Counted from the stretch's first letter, positions 35,943 through 45,823 are shown. The stretch is DNA of 64,000 bases from DATFVA01 sp963711455 (GCA_963711455.1 CAVQEH010000010.1:434001-498000), one strand, 5' to 3'. A program made the numbers and translations. The notes: generated by a model not told the origin, from the sequence alone.

Positions 35943-36512
35943 CTATTTAACTATTTTAGATATAAGTTTGAATTCTTCCGTCCCACATATATTAAGCAGT
36001 TCAAATAATATAGCCTCTGTAGTTGTTATTTCTGCGCCGTGCTGTCTCATTCTATCAAGTGCAGTTCTGTAATCGAATTCATTTCTGGAAGAAACTGCAT
36101 CTGCGGCAACATTTACCTGGAAGTCATTGGCAAGCAGATCAAGAATTGTCTGCTGAACACAAACGTGTGCTTCTATTCCTGCTACAATCACCTGTACGGC
36201 ATTATTATCTTTTAAGCGTGGAAAAAGATTCCCGGCACCTGAACAGCTAAAAGTCATTTTTTGTATGGCGCTCAGTCCCTCTAATTCTTTAAGAAGTGCG
36301 GCAGATGTATTTCCTAATCCTTTGGGATACTGTTCTGTATAGAAGATAGGGATGTTAAGTATTTTAAATCCCTTAATTAGCTTCAGGCTGTTATTAATAA
36401 CCTGTGCCGGTTTATCCATTACAGAAAGAATTTTTTCCTGAATATCAATAAGCAATAATGCCGAGGTATCCCTTTTTAAAATCTTTTCATTGTATTTAAT
36501 AGTTGCTTCCAT
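35943..36512 (-). CDS. Isochorismatase-like cysteine hydrolase
   Basis: 189 residues. The catalytic triad of the family can be placed at D23 (LLLIDIQEKI), K85 (AIQKMTFSC) and C118 (GIEAHVCVQQT), with the cis-peptide before the cysteine loop. Family members hydrolyse isochorismate, nicotinamide or other amides, and many bacterial members have unknown substrates. It precedes the C39-like peptidase gene by 16 bp on the same strand and may be cotranscribed with it. Confidence 0.88.
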   Translation of the reverse strand: MEATIKYNEKILKRDTSALLLIDIQEKILSVMDKPAQVINNSLKLIKGFKILNIPIFYTEQYPKGLGNTSAALLKELEGLSAIQKMTFSCSGAGNLFPRLKDNNAVQVIVAGIEAHVCVQQTILDLLANDFQVNVAADAVSSRNEFDYRTALDRMRQHGAEITTTEAILFELLNICGTEEFKLISKIVK

Positions 36513-36528
36513 GATGCACCTTTAATAA

Positions 36529-37365
36529 TTAGTAAATTGGATCCATACCATATTTGCCGCAGGCATACATCGTAAGTAAAGCAGAAAGATCCACAAGTGT
36601 CTTCTTCTGATCTTCGGTATGAATAACGAGATTGTAAACTTCTGAAACGAATCTCATATTCTTCAGAATTTTTTTAAGCTCTTCATAAGTAGGCTGACCA
36701 TGCCAGTTTGCAACTTCTTCCACAAGCATTTTTTCATGTCTTCTTAAAAATTCGGCAAAAGAAATTGATCTTGTTGTATGCGAAGTTCTTGGGCGGCACA
36801 TGGTTATTAAATCATTAAAGTAAGTATCCCATTTCTCTGCAAGCTGCCTGTTGTTGTCGCGCATTACAAATCTTGCTTTTTCAAGAGAAAACTTTGCCTT
36901 TGTTCTTGGTCTGAACTTTGATGAAAGCGCATAACCATCATAGCTGGTAAAGCCGGTTTCATCATCAACATATTTCCATCTCTTTAAAAGTTGTCTTGCC
37001 GAATAAATAACAATTACTTTGTCCAGTCCGCTGTCTACAACAATAAATTTACCCTGCTGTTCATTAATAACGGTAAACCAGTGCTCCCAGTTATCAACAC
37101 TAAGAATACACGGGTATCCTGCTTTTAAATGATCGCTTAAAGCTTTAACTGCTTCGTCAGGAATTTCCCGGCGGAAATATTTCATTTTACAGTCATAAGT
37201 TTTTGCAGCTTTAGCCAGACCGATTTCATCGGTTCCATACCACCAGGTACTGCCTGCACGTTTTGCAATCTCTCTTTCATTTTCAAATCTGCCCAGCATC
37301 ACAAGGGCATATTTTAACGCGAAAGGACCACACTGGTATTTATAAGGTTGGGGATAAAAACTCAT
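36529..37365 (-). CDS. C39-like cysteine peptidase
   Basis: 278 residues without a signal peptide. The C39 catalytic set is clear: oxyanion Gln Q6, nucleophile C12 (YQCGPFALKYAL, exact Q-x5-C spacing), H95 in NWEHWFTVI and D111 in VVDSG. C39 peptidases cut leader peptides after double glycine, usually inside ABC exporters; a free cytosolic form is less common. The C-terminal 130 residues are helical and unassigned. It is divergent from an ATP-grasp ligase gene starting 98 bp away, a pairing that may be functional. Confidence 0.82.
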   Translation of the reverse strand: MSFYPQPYKYQCGPFALKYALVMLGRFENEREIAKRAGSTWWYGTDEIGLAKAAKTYDCKMKYFRREIPDEAVKALSDHLKAGYPCILSVDNWEHWFTVINEQQGKFIVVDSGLDKVIVIYSARQLLKRWKYVDDETGFTSYDGYALSSKFRPRTKAKFSLEKARFVMRDNNRQLAEKWDTYFNDLITMCRPRTSHTTRSISFAEFLRRHEKMLVEEVANWHGQPTYEELKKILKNMRFVSEVYNLVIHTEDQKKTLVDLSALLTMYACGKYGMDPIY

Positions 37366-37463
37366 ATAATAAGAATATTTTTGTGTTTTAATTTAATGAT
37401 TAACATGAATTAAAACAGCACGAATATTTTGTGAGATTTGCGATTTTCTTTATTTTTATTTTT

Positions 37464-38537
37464 ATGAGTAAGAAAAAAATTAAAGTTGCAATAGTATTTA
37501 ATGAAGCACAGCCGGATTTTTATGTGAAATCGGTTGAACATGAAATTAAAGAGCTCGATTTCGACCCTTATTTTGAGGTAGAAGAGCTTACCCCCATCGA
37601 AGAATTCGAATTGATGGCTGAACAGCTCAATAAATTATCGGGCATAGAAGCTTATCCTTTAAATATTTTAGATGATCTTGGGATTCTTCTGAAAAATATT
37701 AAAAATAATAAACCCGATGTTATTTTTAATTTTATGGAACTCTTTAAGGAAAACCCCAGGCTCGAAATGAACCTTGTGGGGATGCTTGAACTTTTAGGAA
37801 TTCCTTATACGGGGGCTCCGCCAATGGCACTTGCAAATTGTCAGAGTAAAGTTCTCGCAAAAAGGATTCTCAACTCCTACGGTATTAAAACCCCGAGATT
37901 TAAAGTGATAAAGAAATTAGCGAAAAGTCATAAGCATAATTTAAATTATCCTCTAATTGTGAAACCTGCTTTTGAAGATGCAAGTGTGGGAATTGAAAAC
38001 AGTTCAATTGTGAAAAATTTAAAAGACCTTACCGACAGGGTAAATTATATAATAACTTTGTTTCAGCAGCCTGCGCTTGTTGAAGAATTTATAGATGGAA
38101 GAGAGCTTAATATTGCGGTGCTCGGAGATAAAAATCCTGTTGCACTTCCGATAAGTGAAATTGATTTCAGTGAAATGCCCGATCATCTTTATAATATTGT
38201 AAGCTACCAGGCAAAGTGGGACCCGAACCACGAAGCATACCATAAAACCATTCCAAGCTGCCCTGCCAGGCTCCCGAAGAAAATAGAAAACAGGGCAAAA
38301 GAAATTGCTCTCAATGCTTTCAGGATAATGACGTGCCGGGATTATGCCCGGGTTGATATGAGGTTATCGGGTGAAAACCAGCTCTATGTTCTTGAAGTTA
38401 ATCCCAACCCTGATCTTACAGAAGGGGCAGGATTTATGCGCTCTGCAGAAGCAGCAGGTTATAGTTATGTAAGAGCATTGAAAAAAATTATCAGCTTGGC
38501 AAAGGAAAGAGGAGATCAGTCAAAATATATAAACTAA
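37464..38537 (+). CDS. ATP-grasp ligase, D-alanine--D-alanine ligase-like
   Basis: About 357 residues from the ATG at 37464; a GTG frame 11 codons earlier encodes a Phe/Ile-rich stretch and is unlikely. The ATP-grasp core reads YPLIVKPAFEDASVGIENSSIV, PALVEEFIDGRELNIAVLG, and metal ligands in YARVDMRLSG and VLEVNPNPDLTEG. N-terminal PYTGAPPMALANCQSKVLAKRIL is as in Ddl. Ligase for a peptide bond between carboxylate and amine; with the C39-like neighbour, an amino-acid or peptide ligase is more likely than cell-wall Ddl. Confidence 0.88.
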   Translation: MSKKKIKVAIVFNEAQPDFYVKSVEHEIKELDFDPYFEVEELTPIEEFELMAEQLNKLSGIEAYPLNILDDLGILLKNIKNNKPDVIFNFMELFKENPRLEMNLVGMLELLGIPYTGAPPMALANCQSKVLAKRILNSYGIKTPRFKVIKKLAKSHKHNLNYPLIVKPAFEDASVGIENSSIVKNLKDLTDRVNYIITLFQQPALVEEFIDGRELNIAVLGDKNPVALPISEIDFSEMPDHLYNIVSYQAKWDPNHEAYHKTIPSCPARLPKKIENRAKEIALNAFRIMTCRDYARVDMRLSGENQLYVLEVNPNPDLTEGAGFMRSAEAAGYSYVRALKKIISLAKERGDQSKYIN

Positions 38538-38763
38538 TTTAATTTCTTTTCTTATACGGAATAGTTGCGTGTAAAAAACTTTATCTTGTCATTCTAAAGA
38601 ATTTGCAGTTACAGGAACTGAATTCCCCGAATCGGAATATTATAAAGACAAGAGTTTCGGAAAAAGTAAATATGATTGAGTTTCCTGTTATCCTGGTTCC
38701 CCGCTTACTATTTAAATTCCATTTCTTAACTTGCAGTTAAAAATTATATTAACTAAAAAACAG

Positions 38764-39951
38764 ATGGATAAAGCGAAGGGCAGCAATTCAATAAATCTTC
38801 TGGAAATAGCCGCACTATTTTTTAAGCTTGGTATTATAGCCTTTGGCGGGCCTGCCGCACACATTGCAATGTTCGAAGATGAAGTGGTTACTAAAAGAAA
38901 ATGGATGGACCATCAGCATTTTCTCGATCTTGTTGGAGCGACGAATTTAATCCCCGGTCCTAACTCAACTGAAATGGCTCTGCATATCGGTTATCATAAG
39001 GGAAGAATTCCCGGTTTATTTATTGCCGGACTTTGCTTCATGTTTCCCGCAGTACTGCTAACCGGGTTGCTTGCTTATTTCTATGTTCTTTACGGTAACC
39101 TGCCCCAGGTGGAGCCGTTTTTATACGGGATTAAACCCGCTGTAATAATTATTATCCTTAATGCCGTTTACAAGCTCGGAAAGAAAGCCGTTAGAGGAAA
39201 ATCGGACAGATTATTTGACTGGAAGCTGCTTTCAGTTGCCTTGTTTGTAGCCTTATTCAATTTCATAGGATTAAATGAAATACTTTCGATTTTATCGGGC
39301 GGAATAGCCGGTGCTTTTTTTCTTTTGCTTTTTGAAAAGAAGAATAAGTTAAATTCATTTTCTCCTTTTATGCTGATTTTACTTTTTCTGTTAAAACCGG
39401 TATTGCAGGCAATAGAAAAATCTGAAGTATCGCTTACTAAATTGTTTTTAACATTTTTGAAAATAGGTGCGGTATGGTTTGGAAGCGGCTATATTTTAGT
39501 GGCTTATTTTAACGGGGAACTGGTGCAGGGTCTTCACTGGCTTACAAGAAAAGAATTGCTCGATGCAATTGCCGTAGGTCAGTTTACCCCGGGACCTTTT
39601 CTCTCATCTGCTACATTTATTGGCTACCAGATTGCAGGAGTCTCCGGTGCAGTTTTGGCAACAATCGGAATTGTTCTGCCGTCAATTATATTTGTTTTAA
39701 TATTAAACCCGCTTGTACCGCGGATAAGAGAATCAAATTATCTTTCAAAATTTCTGGATGCAGTAAATGTAAGCGCTCTTGCAGTAATGGCAGTAGTTGC
39801 TGTAAAACTTGGAGCAGAAGTTTTAATCGATTGGAAAACTGTATTAATAGCAGTATTGAGTGCCGTAGCATTTTTTACAGTTAAAAGAATTAACTCAGCA
39901 TATATTGTCTTAGGCGGTGCAGTACTGGGATATATTCTGATATTATTTTAA
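38764..39951 (+). CDS. chrA: Chromate transporter ChrA (two CHR domains)
   Basis: About 395 residues with ten or more helices in two homologous halves. The first half has FKLGIIAFGGPAAHIAMFEDEVV and LVGATNLIPGPNSTEMALHIGY, the second FLKIGAVWFGSGYILVAYFNGELV and AVGQFTPGPFLSSATFIGYQIAG. These FGGP/GP..T and FG.G/GPF motifs define the CHR family, which exports chromate and perhaps other anions. I chose the ATG at 38764 over a TTG at 38731. Stands alone; the gap before it (38538-38763) shows no feature. Confidence 0.93.
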   Translation: MDKAKGSNSINLLEIAALFFKLGIIAFGGPAAHIAMFEDEVVTKRKWMDHQHFLDLVGATNLIPGPNSTEMALHIGYHKGRIPGLFIAGLCFMFPAVLLTGLLAYFYVLYGNLPQVEPFLYGIKPAVIIIILNAVYKLGKKAVRGKSDRLFDWKLLSVALFVALFNFIGLNEILSILSGGIAGAFFLLLFEKKNKLNSFSPFMLILLFLLKPVLQAIEKSEVSLTKLFLTFLKIGAVWFGSGYILVAYFNGELVQGLHWLTRKELLDAIAVGQFTPGPFLSSATFIGYQIAGVSGAVLATIGIVLPSIIFVLILNPLVPRIRESNYLSKFLDAVNVSALAVMAVVAVKLGAEVLIDWKTVLIAVLSAVAFFTVKRINSAYIVLGGAVLGYILILF

Positions 39952-40467
39952 TTAAAAAAGTTTTAGAGGTTAAAGGGATGACATTATATTTAATTCTTAG
40001 TCCCTTCACGGCAAAAATAATCTGTGTTGTGCGTGTTCTATTAATATCATCCTTGCCCACTGACAGGCAGACCTTCGGAGTTGATTAAATTCTATTTGCG
40101 ACTTCGAAAAACCTGTCCCGGATGTGTTGAAAGATTAAAGAAAGTTAGTTTTTACAATTCTAATTTAAAATAAATGAAATAAAATTATAATAATTTAAAC
40201 TTACCGTTTATTTGAGGTTTGATGTTAATTTTAATTGCAAAGATATTATTGCCTCTTTGTCTTTAGGAGAACAAATTTATTATCCTTGTTGATATTAATC
40301 CTGAAATTGATTTTTAATGTGGAATAATTTATTATTTCAAACAGTATTTCAGGGATTATGAGAAGCATTGCTTCTTTTTTCCAGGATATTATATCCCTAA
40401 TAATACTTACTGGTTTCGTTAATTATAATCTGAAACTTTAGTAAGAATTTATGATTAGGGGGAGTAA
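39952..40467. other. 516-bp intergenic region with two degenerate REP-like pieces and a palindrome
   Basis: GGGATGACATTAT (39975-39987) and CCTTCGGAGTTGA (40072-40084) match the arms of the REP-like elements near 43.5-45.9 kb, facing away from each other, so this may be a decayed pair. A perfect palindrome GGATAT-T-ATATCC (40384-40396) lies about 70 bp before the kinase start and could be an operator. A strong AGGGGGAG ribosome site precedes the ATG at 40468. No gene is visible. Confidence 0.5.
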
Positions 40468-43452
40468 ATGATCAACGATATTGTTTCTCACTACAAAGTT
40501 ATATCCAGGCTGGGTGCCGGTGGAATGGGTGAAATCTATAAAGCCGAGGATATAAGTTTAAAACGAACAGTTGCCCTGAAATTCCTTCCATCTTCTTTTA
40601 CCTTCGATAAGGAAGCTAGACAAAGGTTTATTCACGAAGCACAATCGGCGTCTGCACTGGATCATCCGAATATATGTACTATATACGAAATAGGTGAAAC
40701 AGATAAAGGTCAAATGTTCATTTCAATGGCTTGCTATGATGGGGAAACATTAAAAGAAAAAATTGAAAAGGGACCCCTCAGAATAGAAGAAACCGTGGAA
40801 ATAATCCTGCAGATTTGTTCAGGATTAGAAAAGGCACACAAAAACGGAATCGTTCACAGGGATATTAAACCTGCCAATATTTTTATCACGAACGATGGAA
40901 TAGTGAAGATACTCGATTTCGGATTGGCAAAAGCAAAGGGACAAACGCAACTGACACAGGTCGGATCAACGGTAGGAACGGTAAATTATATGTCTCCGGA
41001 ACAAGCCAGAGGAGAAAAAGTTGATCACCGGACCGATATCTGGTCTCTGGGAGTAATTATGTATGAAATGATAACCGGAAGGCTTCCTTTTAAGGGAGAA
41101 TATGAGCAGGCAGTTTTATATTCAATTCTGAATGATAACCAGGAACCTGTAACAGGTATCAGGTCAAATGTGCCGATGACAATGGAACATGTAGTAAACA
41201 AATTACTATCAAAGGAACCCGGCGAGCGTTACCAGCATGTTGATGAAATAACAGCAGACCTTAAACGTCTGAAAAGAGAGTCAGCACACGAAACCGGGCC
41301 TGTTAAATCTGATTCTCAGGAAACCAGTAAGTCATTTAAAAGAAAATTGGTCACCTTTGCAGCGATAATTATCATTCTGACAGGAGCTTTTTTCCTTTTA
41401 CGGTCTGTGCTTTTCGAAGAAACAATTATTACTAATCCCAGACCGATTGCAGTTATTGCTTTCACGAACCAGACGGGGGATTCATCATATAACTACCTTT
41501 GTGAAGCTATTCCGAATCTGCTTATAACAAGCCTGGAACAGTCAAAGTATCTCAGAGTTATGACGTGGGAAAGAATGCAGGATGTTATGAGACAAATGGG
41601 AAAGGCTGATGCAGGTTTTATAAATAAAGAAATAGGATTTGAACTTTGCCGTCGTGAAAGCGTAAGCGCAATTGTTATAGGAAGCTTTGTTAAAGCCGGA
41701 GAAACTTTCGCTACAGATGTTAAAGTTCTTGATGTCGATACAAAAGATCTTCTAAAATCAGCAAGTGCAAAGGGAGATGGAGTACAGAGCATACTCAATA
41801 CGCAGATAGACGAGCTTAGCAAGGAGATTGCAACAGGAGTAGGATTATCACAGAGTAAGATCGGAGAACAATCGCAGCAAATTAAAGAAGTTACAACCTC
41901 ATCTATGGATGCCTACAATTTTTTCCTGCGTGGCAGGGAAGAATTTGAAAGGTTCTACTACAGGGAAGCGCTCAGGTACCTGGATAACGCGGTAGCTCTT
42001 GATTCAAATTTTGCTGTTGCCTATCTATATATTGCAAGGATATATATTCAATTACTTGATAACTCGAAGGTTATACAGGCATTGGGAAAGGCTAAAATTC
42101 TTTCGCGCAAAGCTCCCGAAAAAGAAAGACTTTCAATAGAATCACTTTATGCCGTTTCGGTCGAAAAGAATCCACAAAAGCGGCTGATACTCCTTGAAAA
42201 ACTCGTGGATATGTATCCGGGAGAAAAACGTTTTCATAATGATCTCGGGGTAGTCTATCAGTTTATGAACAGGAACGAAGAGGCAAAGAAAGAATTCATA
42301 GAAGCGATTAATCTCGATCCGAATTTTGCTGCACCGACTAACGGCCTGTCATACATTTATGCTGCCCAGGGATTATACGGTAAGGCTATAGAAACCCAGA
42401 AGCGTTATGCAGATCTCTCCCCCGGCGATGCAAATCCATTCGACTCTATGGGAGAGATCTATTTTATTATGGGAGATTATGAAAAAAGCATTGAAAGCTA
42501 TCTTGAAGCATTACGGGTACAGCCTTCTTTTTTCCTTTCCGATGCAAGTCTGTCATATGTGTATGCTTTTGATCAGAATTACGGGGAAAGTATTAAACGC
42601 ATTGAAGATCTTCTGTCAGTTGCAACAACCGCAGGTATGAAAGTTTGGGCAGGATCGTGGAAATCAACTTTACTCGCTGCTGCAGGCAGATTAAAGGAAG
42701 CTTCGAAAGAATTGAATCTGATAGGAGTCCTTATCAACCGTCAGAATGATAATGATCTGACGGCACAGTATCACTGGGTTAAAGCATATAATGCTTTGAA
42801 CTATAAAAACTTTAAAGCTTCGGAAAAGGAGTTTATAGATTTTCAAAAATATTATGATAAGGATAATCCTGAAACTCCGGTATCGAATAAAACATTACAC
42901 AATTTTCTTCTATCATACAATTTTCTGCAGCAAGGCAAATTAGACTCAGCCCGGAAATTTTACCGGGAAATGAAATCGGACATAGATTATGTTGAATCGC
43001 TGAAAAGCACACTGGTAATGCTGAGCGGAATACTTGAATCGAAACTGCTCCTGGCAGAAGGAAAACCGGATGAATCCATAAGTGTATATCGTAAAACGAA
43101 GGTATTAAAGGTTAAGTTGGGATATGGTTTTGGAATACGTTTATATAATTTCCCTCCATTAAGGGACATAGTACCACAGGCATTTTTGCAGAAGGGAGAG
43201 TTAGACAGTGCAATTGCTGAGTACCAGAAATTGGTAATGATTGATCCCGGCTCCAATGACCGCCGGATTATTAATCCCATCCTTCATTATAAGCTGGCAA
43301 AGATCTGTGAGCAAAAAGGTGATATTGAAACAGCAGAATCTGAATACACTAAATTCCTGGAAATTTGGAAAGATGCTGACAAAGATCAGCCGCTGTTTAT
43401 AGATGCAAAGAAGCGGCTGACGAATCTGCAAAAAAAAATTAGTATGAAATAA
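40468..43452 (+). CDS. Membrane Ser/Thr protein kinase with FlgO-like and TPR domains
   Basis: 994 residues. The kinase domain (1-270) has GAGGMG (16-21), K38, HRD (130-132) with KPAN, DFG (150-152) and SPE. One membrane helix lies at about 293-316. Outside follow a FlgO/TolB-like domain (IAVIAFTNQTGDSSYNYLCEAIPNLL, about 325-470) and then six or more TPR repeats. This plan is common in Acidobacteria, Ignavibacteria and related groups, and suggests an envelope-sensing kinase. Its substrates are not evident. No partner phosphatase adjoins it. Confidence 0.93.
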   Translation: MINDIVSHYKVISRLGAGGMGEIYKAEDISLKRTVALKFLPSSFTFDKEARQRFIHEAQSASALDHPNICTIYEIGETDKGQMFISMACYDGETLKEKIEKGPLRIEETVEIILQICSGLEKAHKNGIVHRDIKPANIFITNDGIVKILDFGLAKAKGQTQLTQVGSTVGTVNYMSPEQARGEKVDHRTDIWSLGVIMYEMITGRLPFKGEYEQAVLYSILNDNQEPVTGIRSNVPMTMEHVVNKLLSKEPGERYQHVDEITADLKRLKRESAHETGPVKSDSQETSKSFKRKLVTFAAIIIILTGAFFLLRSVLFEETIITNPRPIAVIAFTNQTGDSSYNYLCEAIPNLLITSLEQSKYLRVMTWERMQDVMRQMGKADAGFINKEIGFELCRRESVSAIVIGSFVKAGETFATDVKVLDVDTKDLLKSASAKGDGVQSILNTQIDELSKEIATGVGLSQSKIGEQSQQIKEVTTSSMDAYNFFLRGREEFERFYYREALRYLDNAVALDSNFAVAYLYIARIYIQLLDNSKVIQALGKAKILSRKAPEKERLSIESLYAVSVEKNPQKRLILLEKLVDMYPGEKRFHNDLGVVYQFMNRNEEAKKEFIEAINLDPNFAAPTNGLSYIYAAQGLYGKAIETQKRYADLSPGDANPFDSMGEIYFIMGDYEKSIESYLEALRVQPSFFLSDASLSYVYAFDQNYGESIKRIEDLLSVATTAGMKVWAGSWKSTLLAAAGRLKEASKELNLIGVLINRQNDNDLTAQYHWVKAYNALNYKNFKASEKEFIDFQKYYDKDNPETPVSNKTLHNFLLSYNFLQQGKLDSARKFYREMKSDIDYVESLKSTLVMLSGILESKLLLAEGKPDESISVYRKTKVLKVKLGYGFGIRLYNFPPLRDIVPQAFLQKGELDSAIAEYQKLVMIDPGSNDRRIINPILHYKLAKICEQKGDIETAESEYTKFLEIWKDADKDQPLFIDAKKRLTNLQKKISMK

Positions 43453-43482
43453 GGAAGTCAATCGTTGCAACATTATAGCCTA

Positions 43483-43503
43483 ATCCTGAAGGGATGACAT
43501 TAT
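43483..43503 (-). repeat. REP-like hairpin R1
   Basis: On the plus strand: ATCCT-GAA-GGGAT stem-loop (43483-43495) followed by GACATTAT. It is 64 bp upstream of the RAYT gene and inverted relative to R2 and R3 on the other side of that gene. Confidence 0.8.
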
Positions 43504-43566
43504 ATATAAATTTAATTATTATTGATATCAGCAAGATAATAATGTTTAAATATTCAGGGAGAAAAA

Positions 43567-44028
43567 ATGGCGGGAACCTATTCTCAAATATATATTCAGA
43601 TTGTATTTTCTGTTAAAGGGAGGGATAATTTAATTAGTAAAAAATGGAAAGAAGATGTGAACAGGTATATATCCGGAATAATAAAAAACAAAGGTCATAA
43701 GTCAATTATTGTAAATGGAATGCCGGATCATATTCATGCATTTGTAGGGTTGAAACCCTCTGCTGCAGTGTCCGATTTGGCGCGTGATATAAAAAACAAT
43801 TCATCAAAATTTATTAATGATAATAAATTGGTAAGAGGTAAATTTTCCTGGCAGGAAGGATATGGGGCATTTTCATATTCCCATTCACATATAGAGAGGG
43901 TATTTAATTATATCAAAAATCAGCAAGAGCATCATAAGAAAAGATCGTTCAGAGAAGAATATTTGGAATTGTTAAAGAAATTTGAAATTGAATATGATCA
44001 AAAATATTTGTTCGATTGGATAGATTAG
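43567..44028 (+). CDS. IS200/REP-associated Y1 transposase (RAYT-like TnpA)
   Basis: 153 residues. The HUH metal site is DHIHAFVGL (H55, H57) and the nucleophilic tyrosine is Y115 in VFNYIKNQQEHH. This is the IS200/IS605-type single-strand transposase, Y1_Tnp fold. The gene is bracketed closely by REP-like hairpins in opposite orientations (R1 64 bp before, R2 3 bp after, R3 54 bp after), as in REPtrons where a RAYT gene and its REPs form the unit. No TnpB is present. It is thus better called a RAYT than a free IS200 copy. Confidence 0.88.
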   Translation: MAGTYSQIYIQIVFSVKGRDNLISKKWKEDVNRYISGIIKNKGHKSIIVNGMPDHIHAFVGLKPSAAVSDLARDIKNNSSKFINDNKLVRGKFSWQEGYGAFSYSHSHIERVFNYIKNQQEHHKKRSFREEYLELLKKFEIEYDQKYLFDWID

Positions 44029-44031
44029 ATT

Positions 44032-44100
44032 ATGTCACCCTTTCAGGGTTTCGATTGTTTCTCCACTATTTTTTTTACAATAATTTCACTCCTTCGGAGT
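44032..44100 (+). repeat. REP-like hairpins R2 and R3
   Basis: R2 is ATGTC then ACCCT-TTC-AGGGT (44037-44049). R3 is AATTTC then ACTCC-TTC-GGAGT (44088-44100). Both are the reverse orientation of R1: conserved ATGTC (ATTTC in R3) first, then a 5-bp stem with TTC loop. They sit directly after the RAYT stop. Confidence 0.8.
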
Positions 44101-44130
44101 TGAGAAAAACAACCCCGGGAAATCCCGAAG

Positions 44131-45774
44131 GTGGATGTCGCATACGACCCGTAAAAAAATATTCGTATCAGAATTTCTCAAAAAACTTTTTGAAGAGATA
44201 ATCTCCTTAGAAATGGCTGGTTAAATATAAAGCCAAAAATAGCTTTAATTGATTCCTTGGAAAATAGAATAAACCCTCCTATCTTTTTAATATTTAATGC
44301 GAGTATTATCAACATTATTTCTATAGAAGCACCTTCAAAACCTTTTCTGCTAAATCTTCTAAATCCTAAATTCCACTTAATGTTACCGAAGACTCTTTCT
44401 ACAGCTTTCCTCTGATTCATCTTATCGGGGTTCTGTTTTATTTTTTCTCTCATCAATTCCTTTCTTTCGGTAAATTCTGTCCTGGTTATTATTCTTGTTT
44501 TCCTTTTCCTGGCACATAAATGTTTTATTTTGCAACCATCACAATTTTCAGTTTCATATACCCCAGGGCTTACTTCTTTTAATAATTTTTGATTGGGACA
44601 TACATATTCATTTTTCATTTTATCATAAGAAAAAAACTCGGTTGTAATTAACTTTCCTCTTTTCAGTAGTTCCTCTATTTCCGGTATTTCATCTATTCCT
44701 CTTGAATCATTTATATATGCATTTACTTTATTATCTTCTAAATAATCCAGCGTTTCAGTTGACATATATCCCCCATCTGCCAGATATTCTCTTTGCTTAT
44801 TCTCTCCTAATAGTTTTTCTGTATTTTGATGTTGTTTGCTGAACTGATGATTATCCGATCTATCTGCCTCTACTGAGGCATTTATTACCATCTGTGTTTT
44901 TGCATCTACACTCAATTGGACATTATACCCATTTGCATTTATTTCCTTCATCATTCGGGCATCTGGTTCTGATATATTTATTTGATGATTCATCCTTTTT
45001 TCTTTATCCCTGATTTCCTTTTGTCTTTCTGCAAGTTCTTTTTTTGATTCCTCTATTTGTTGTTTTCTTTTCTCAAGCTTTTCCTTTTCTTCTGCTAATT
45101 TTCTGCTTACTTTCTCGTCTCTGTTTTCTTTCTTATCATTTTCTTCTAATTTATTTATAAGCTTTTCTAATTCTCTCTTTATTCGTTTTTCTTCTTTCCC
45201 CAAGGCATCCATTCGCATTGAATGCTTTTTGCTGCTCATTGACTGAAATTTACTCCCATCTATTACTATTGTTGAAAAGCTGCTTATTCCTTCTTTTCTC
45301 GCTAATTCTATTAATTGCGGAAGCAATCCGAATATTTCTTTCTTAAACTTCTTTATGAATCTTGCTATTGTTGAATGGTCTGGCTTTCGGTATTCTGTAA
45401 AATATATAAAGTACACGTCCCTTTTACATTTCTTCTCTATTGCCCTTGAACTTAATATCCCTTCCACTACTGCCAATATTATTATTGCAAACAGAACCTC
45501 CGGTCTATATGCTACAGCTCCTTTTTCTGAATATCTTTTATAAAATTCACTGAAGTCTAATTTCTTTAATATTTTATACAGCCTTACTGCTTCAGATTCT
45601 TCATCTACTAAAAAGTTTACATTTGGTTTTTCAAATTGTAACTGTAGATTATTTTTTTCTTCCTTAAAAAATGGCATCCTTAATCTTTCTTTTTTCCATT
45701 ACCATTTTATTAATTTTTTTTTCTTAAAGCAATTAATTTGTTTGTTGAAATCATTTTTTCTATGCGACATCCAC
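44131..45774 (-). mobile_element. Complete IS1182-like insertion sequence, 1644 bp
   Basis: Perfect 14-bp terminal inverted repeats, GTGGATGTCGCATA at 44131-44144 and its reverse complement at 45761-45774. A 5-bp target duplication CGAAG flanks them (44126-44130 and 45775-45779). One intact transposase gene fills the element on the minus strand. Intact ends and gene suggest a recent and possibly active copy. Confidence 0.92.
44178..45677 (-). CDS. IS1182-family DDE transposase
   Basis: 499 residues, uninterrupted. The N-terminal DUF772-type region reads FSEFYKRYSEKGAVAYRPEVLFAIIILAVVEGILSSRAIEKKC. Catalytic region: VIDGSKFQ (first Asp), LADGGYMSTETL (second Asp) and RKAVERVFGNIKWNLGFRRF (Glu). 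A 90-residue Lys/Glu-rich coiled coil is inserted between the first two, and a C-rich stretch (CDGCKIKHLC) may bind zinc; both are normal for this group. Encoded within the 1644-bp IS. Confidence 0.93.
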   Translation of the reverse strand: MPFFKEEKNNLQLQFEKPNVNFLVDEESEAVRLYKILKKLDFSEFYKRYSEKGAVAYRPEVLFAIIILAVVEGILSSRAIEKKCKRDVYFIYFTEYRKPDHSTIARFIKKFKKEIFGLLPQLIELARKEGISSFSTIVIDGSKFQSMSSKKHSMRMDALGKEEKRIKRELEKLINKLEENDKKENRDEKVSRKLAEEKEKLEKRKQQIEESKKELAERQKEIRDKEKRMNHQINISEPDARMMKEINANGYNVQLSVDAKTQMVINASVEADRSDNHQFSKQHQNTEKLLGENKQREYLADGGYMSTETLDYLEDNKVNAYINDSRGIDEIPEIEELLKRGKLITTEFFSYDKMKNEYVCPNQKLLKEVSPGVYETENCDGCKIKHLCARKRKTRIITRTEFTERKELMREKIKQNPDKMNQRKAVERVFGNIKWNLGFRRFSRKGFEGASIEIMLIILALNIKKIGGFILFSKESIKAIFGFIFNQPFLRRLSLQKVF

Positions 45775-45823
45775 CGAAGGGATGACAATATTTTAGAAAA
45801 ATCACATACCAACAAAAATCAGA

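Larger units (their letters stand above)
44122..45790 (-). repeat. REP-like hairpin R4, split by an IS insertion
   Basis: Left fragment ATCCCGAAG (44122-44130) and right fragment CGAAGGGATGACAATA (45775-45790) share the target duplication CGAAG. Joining them through one copy gives ATCCC-GAA-GGGAT followed by GACAATA, a perfect member of the REP-like family. The insertion therefore hit the loop of the hairpin. Confidence 0.85.
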
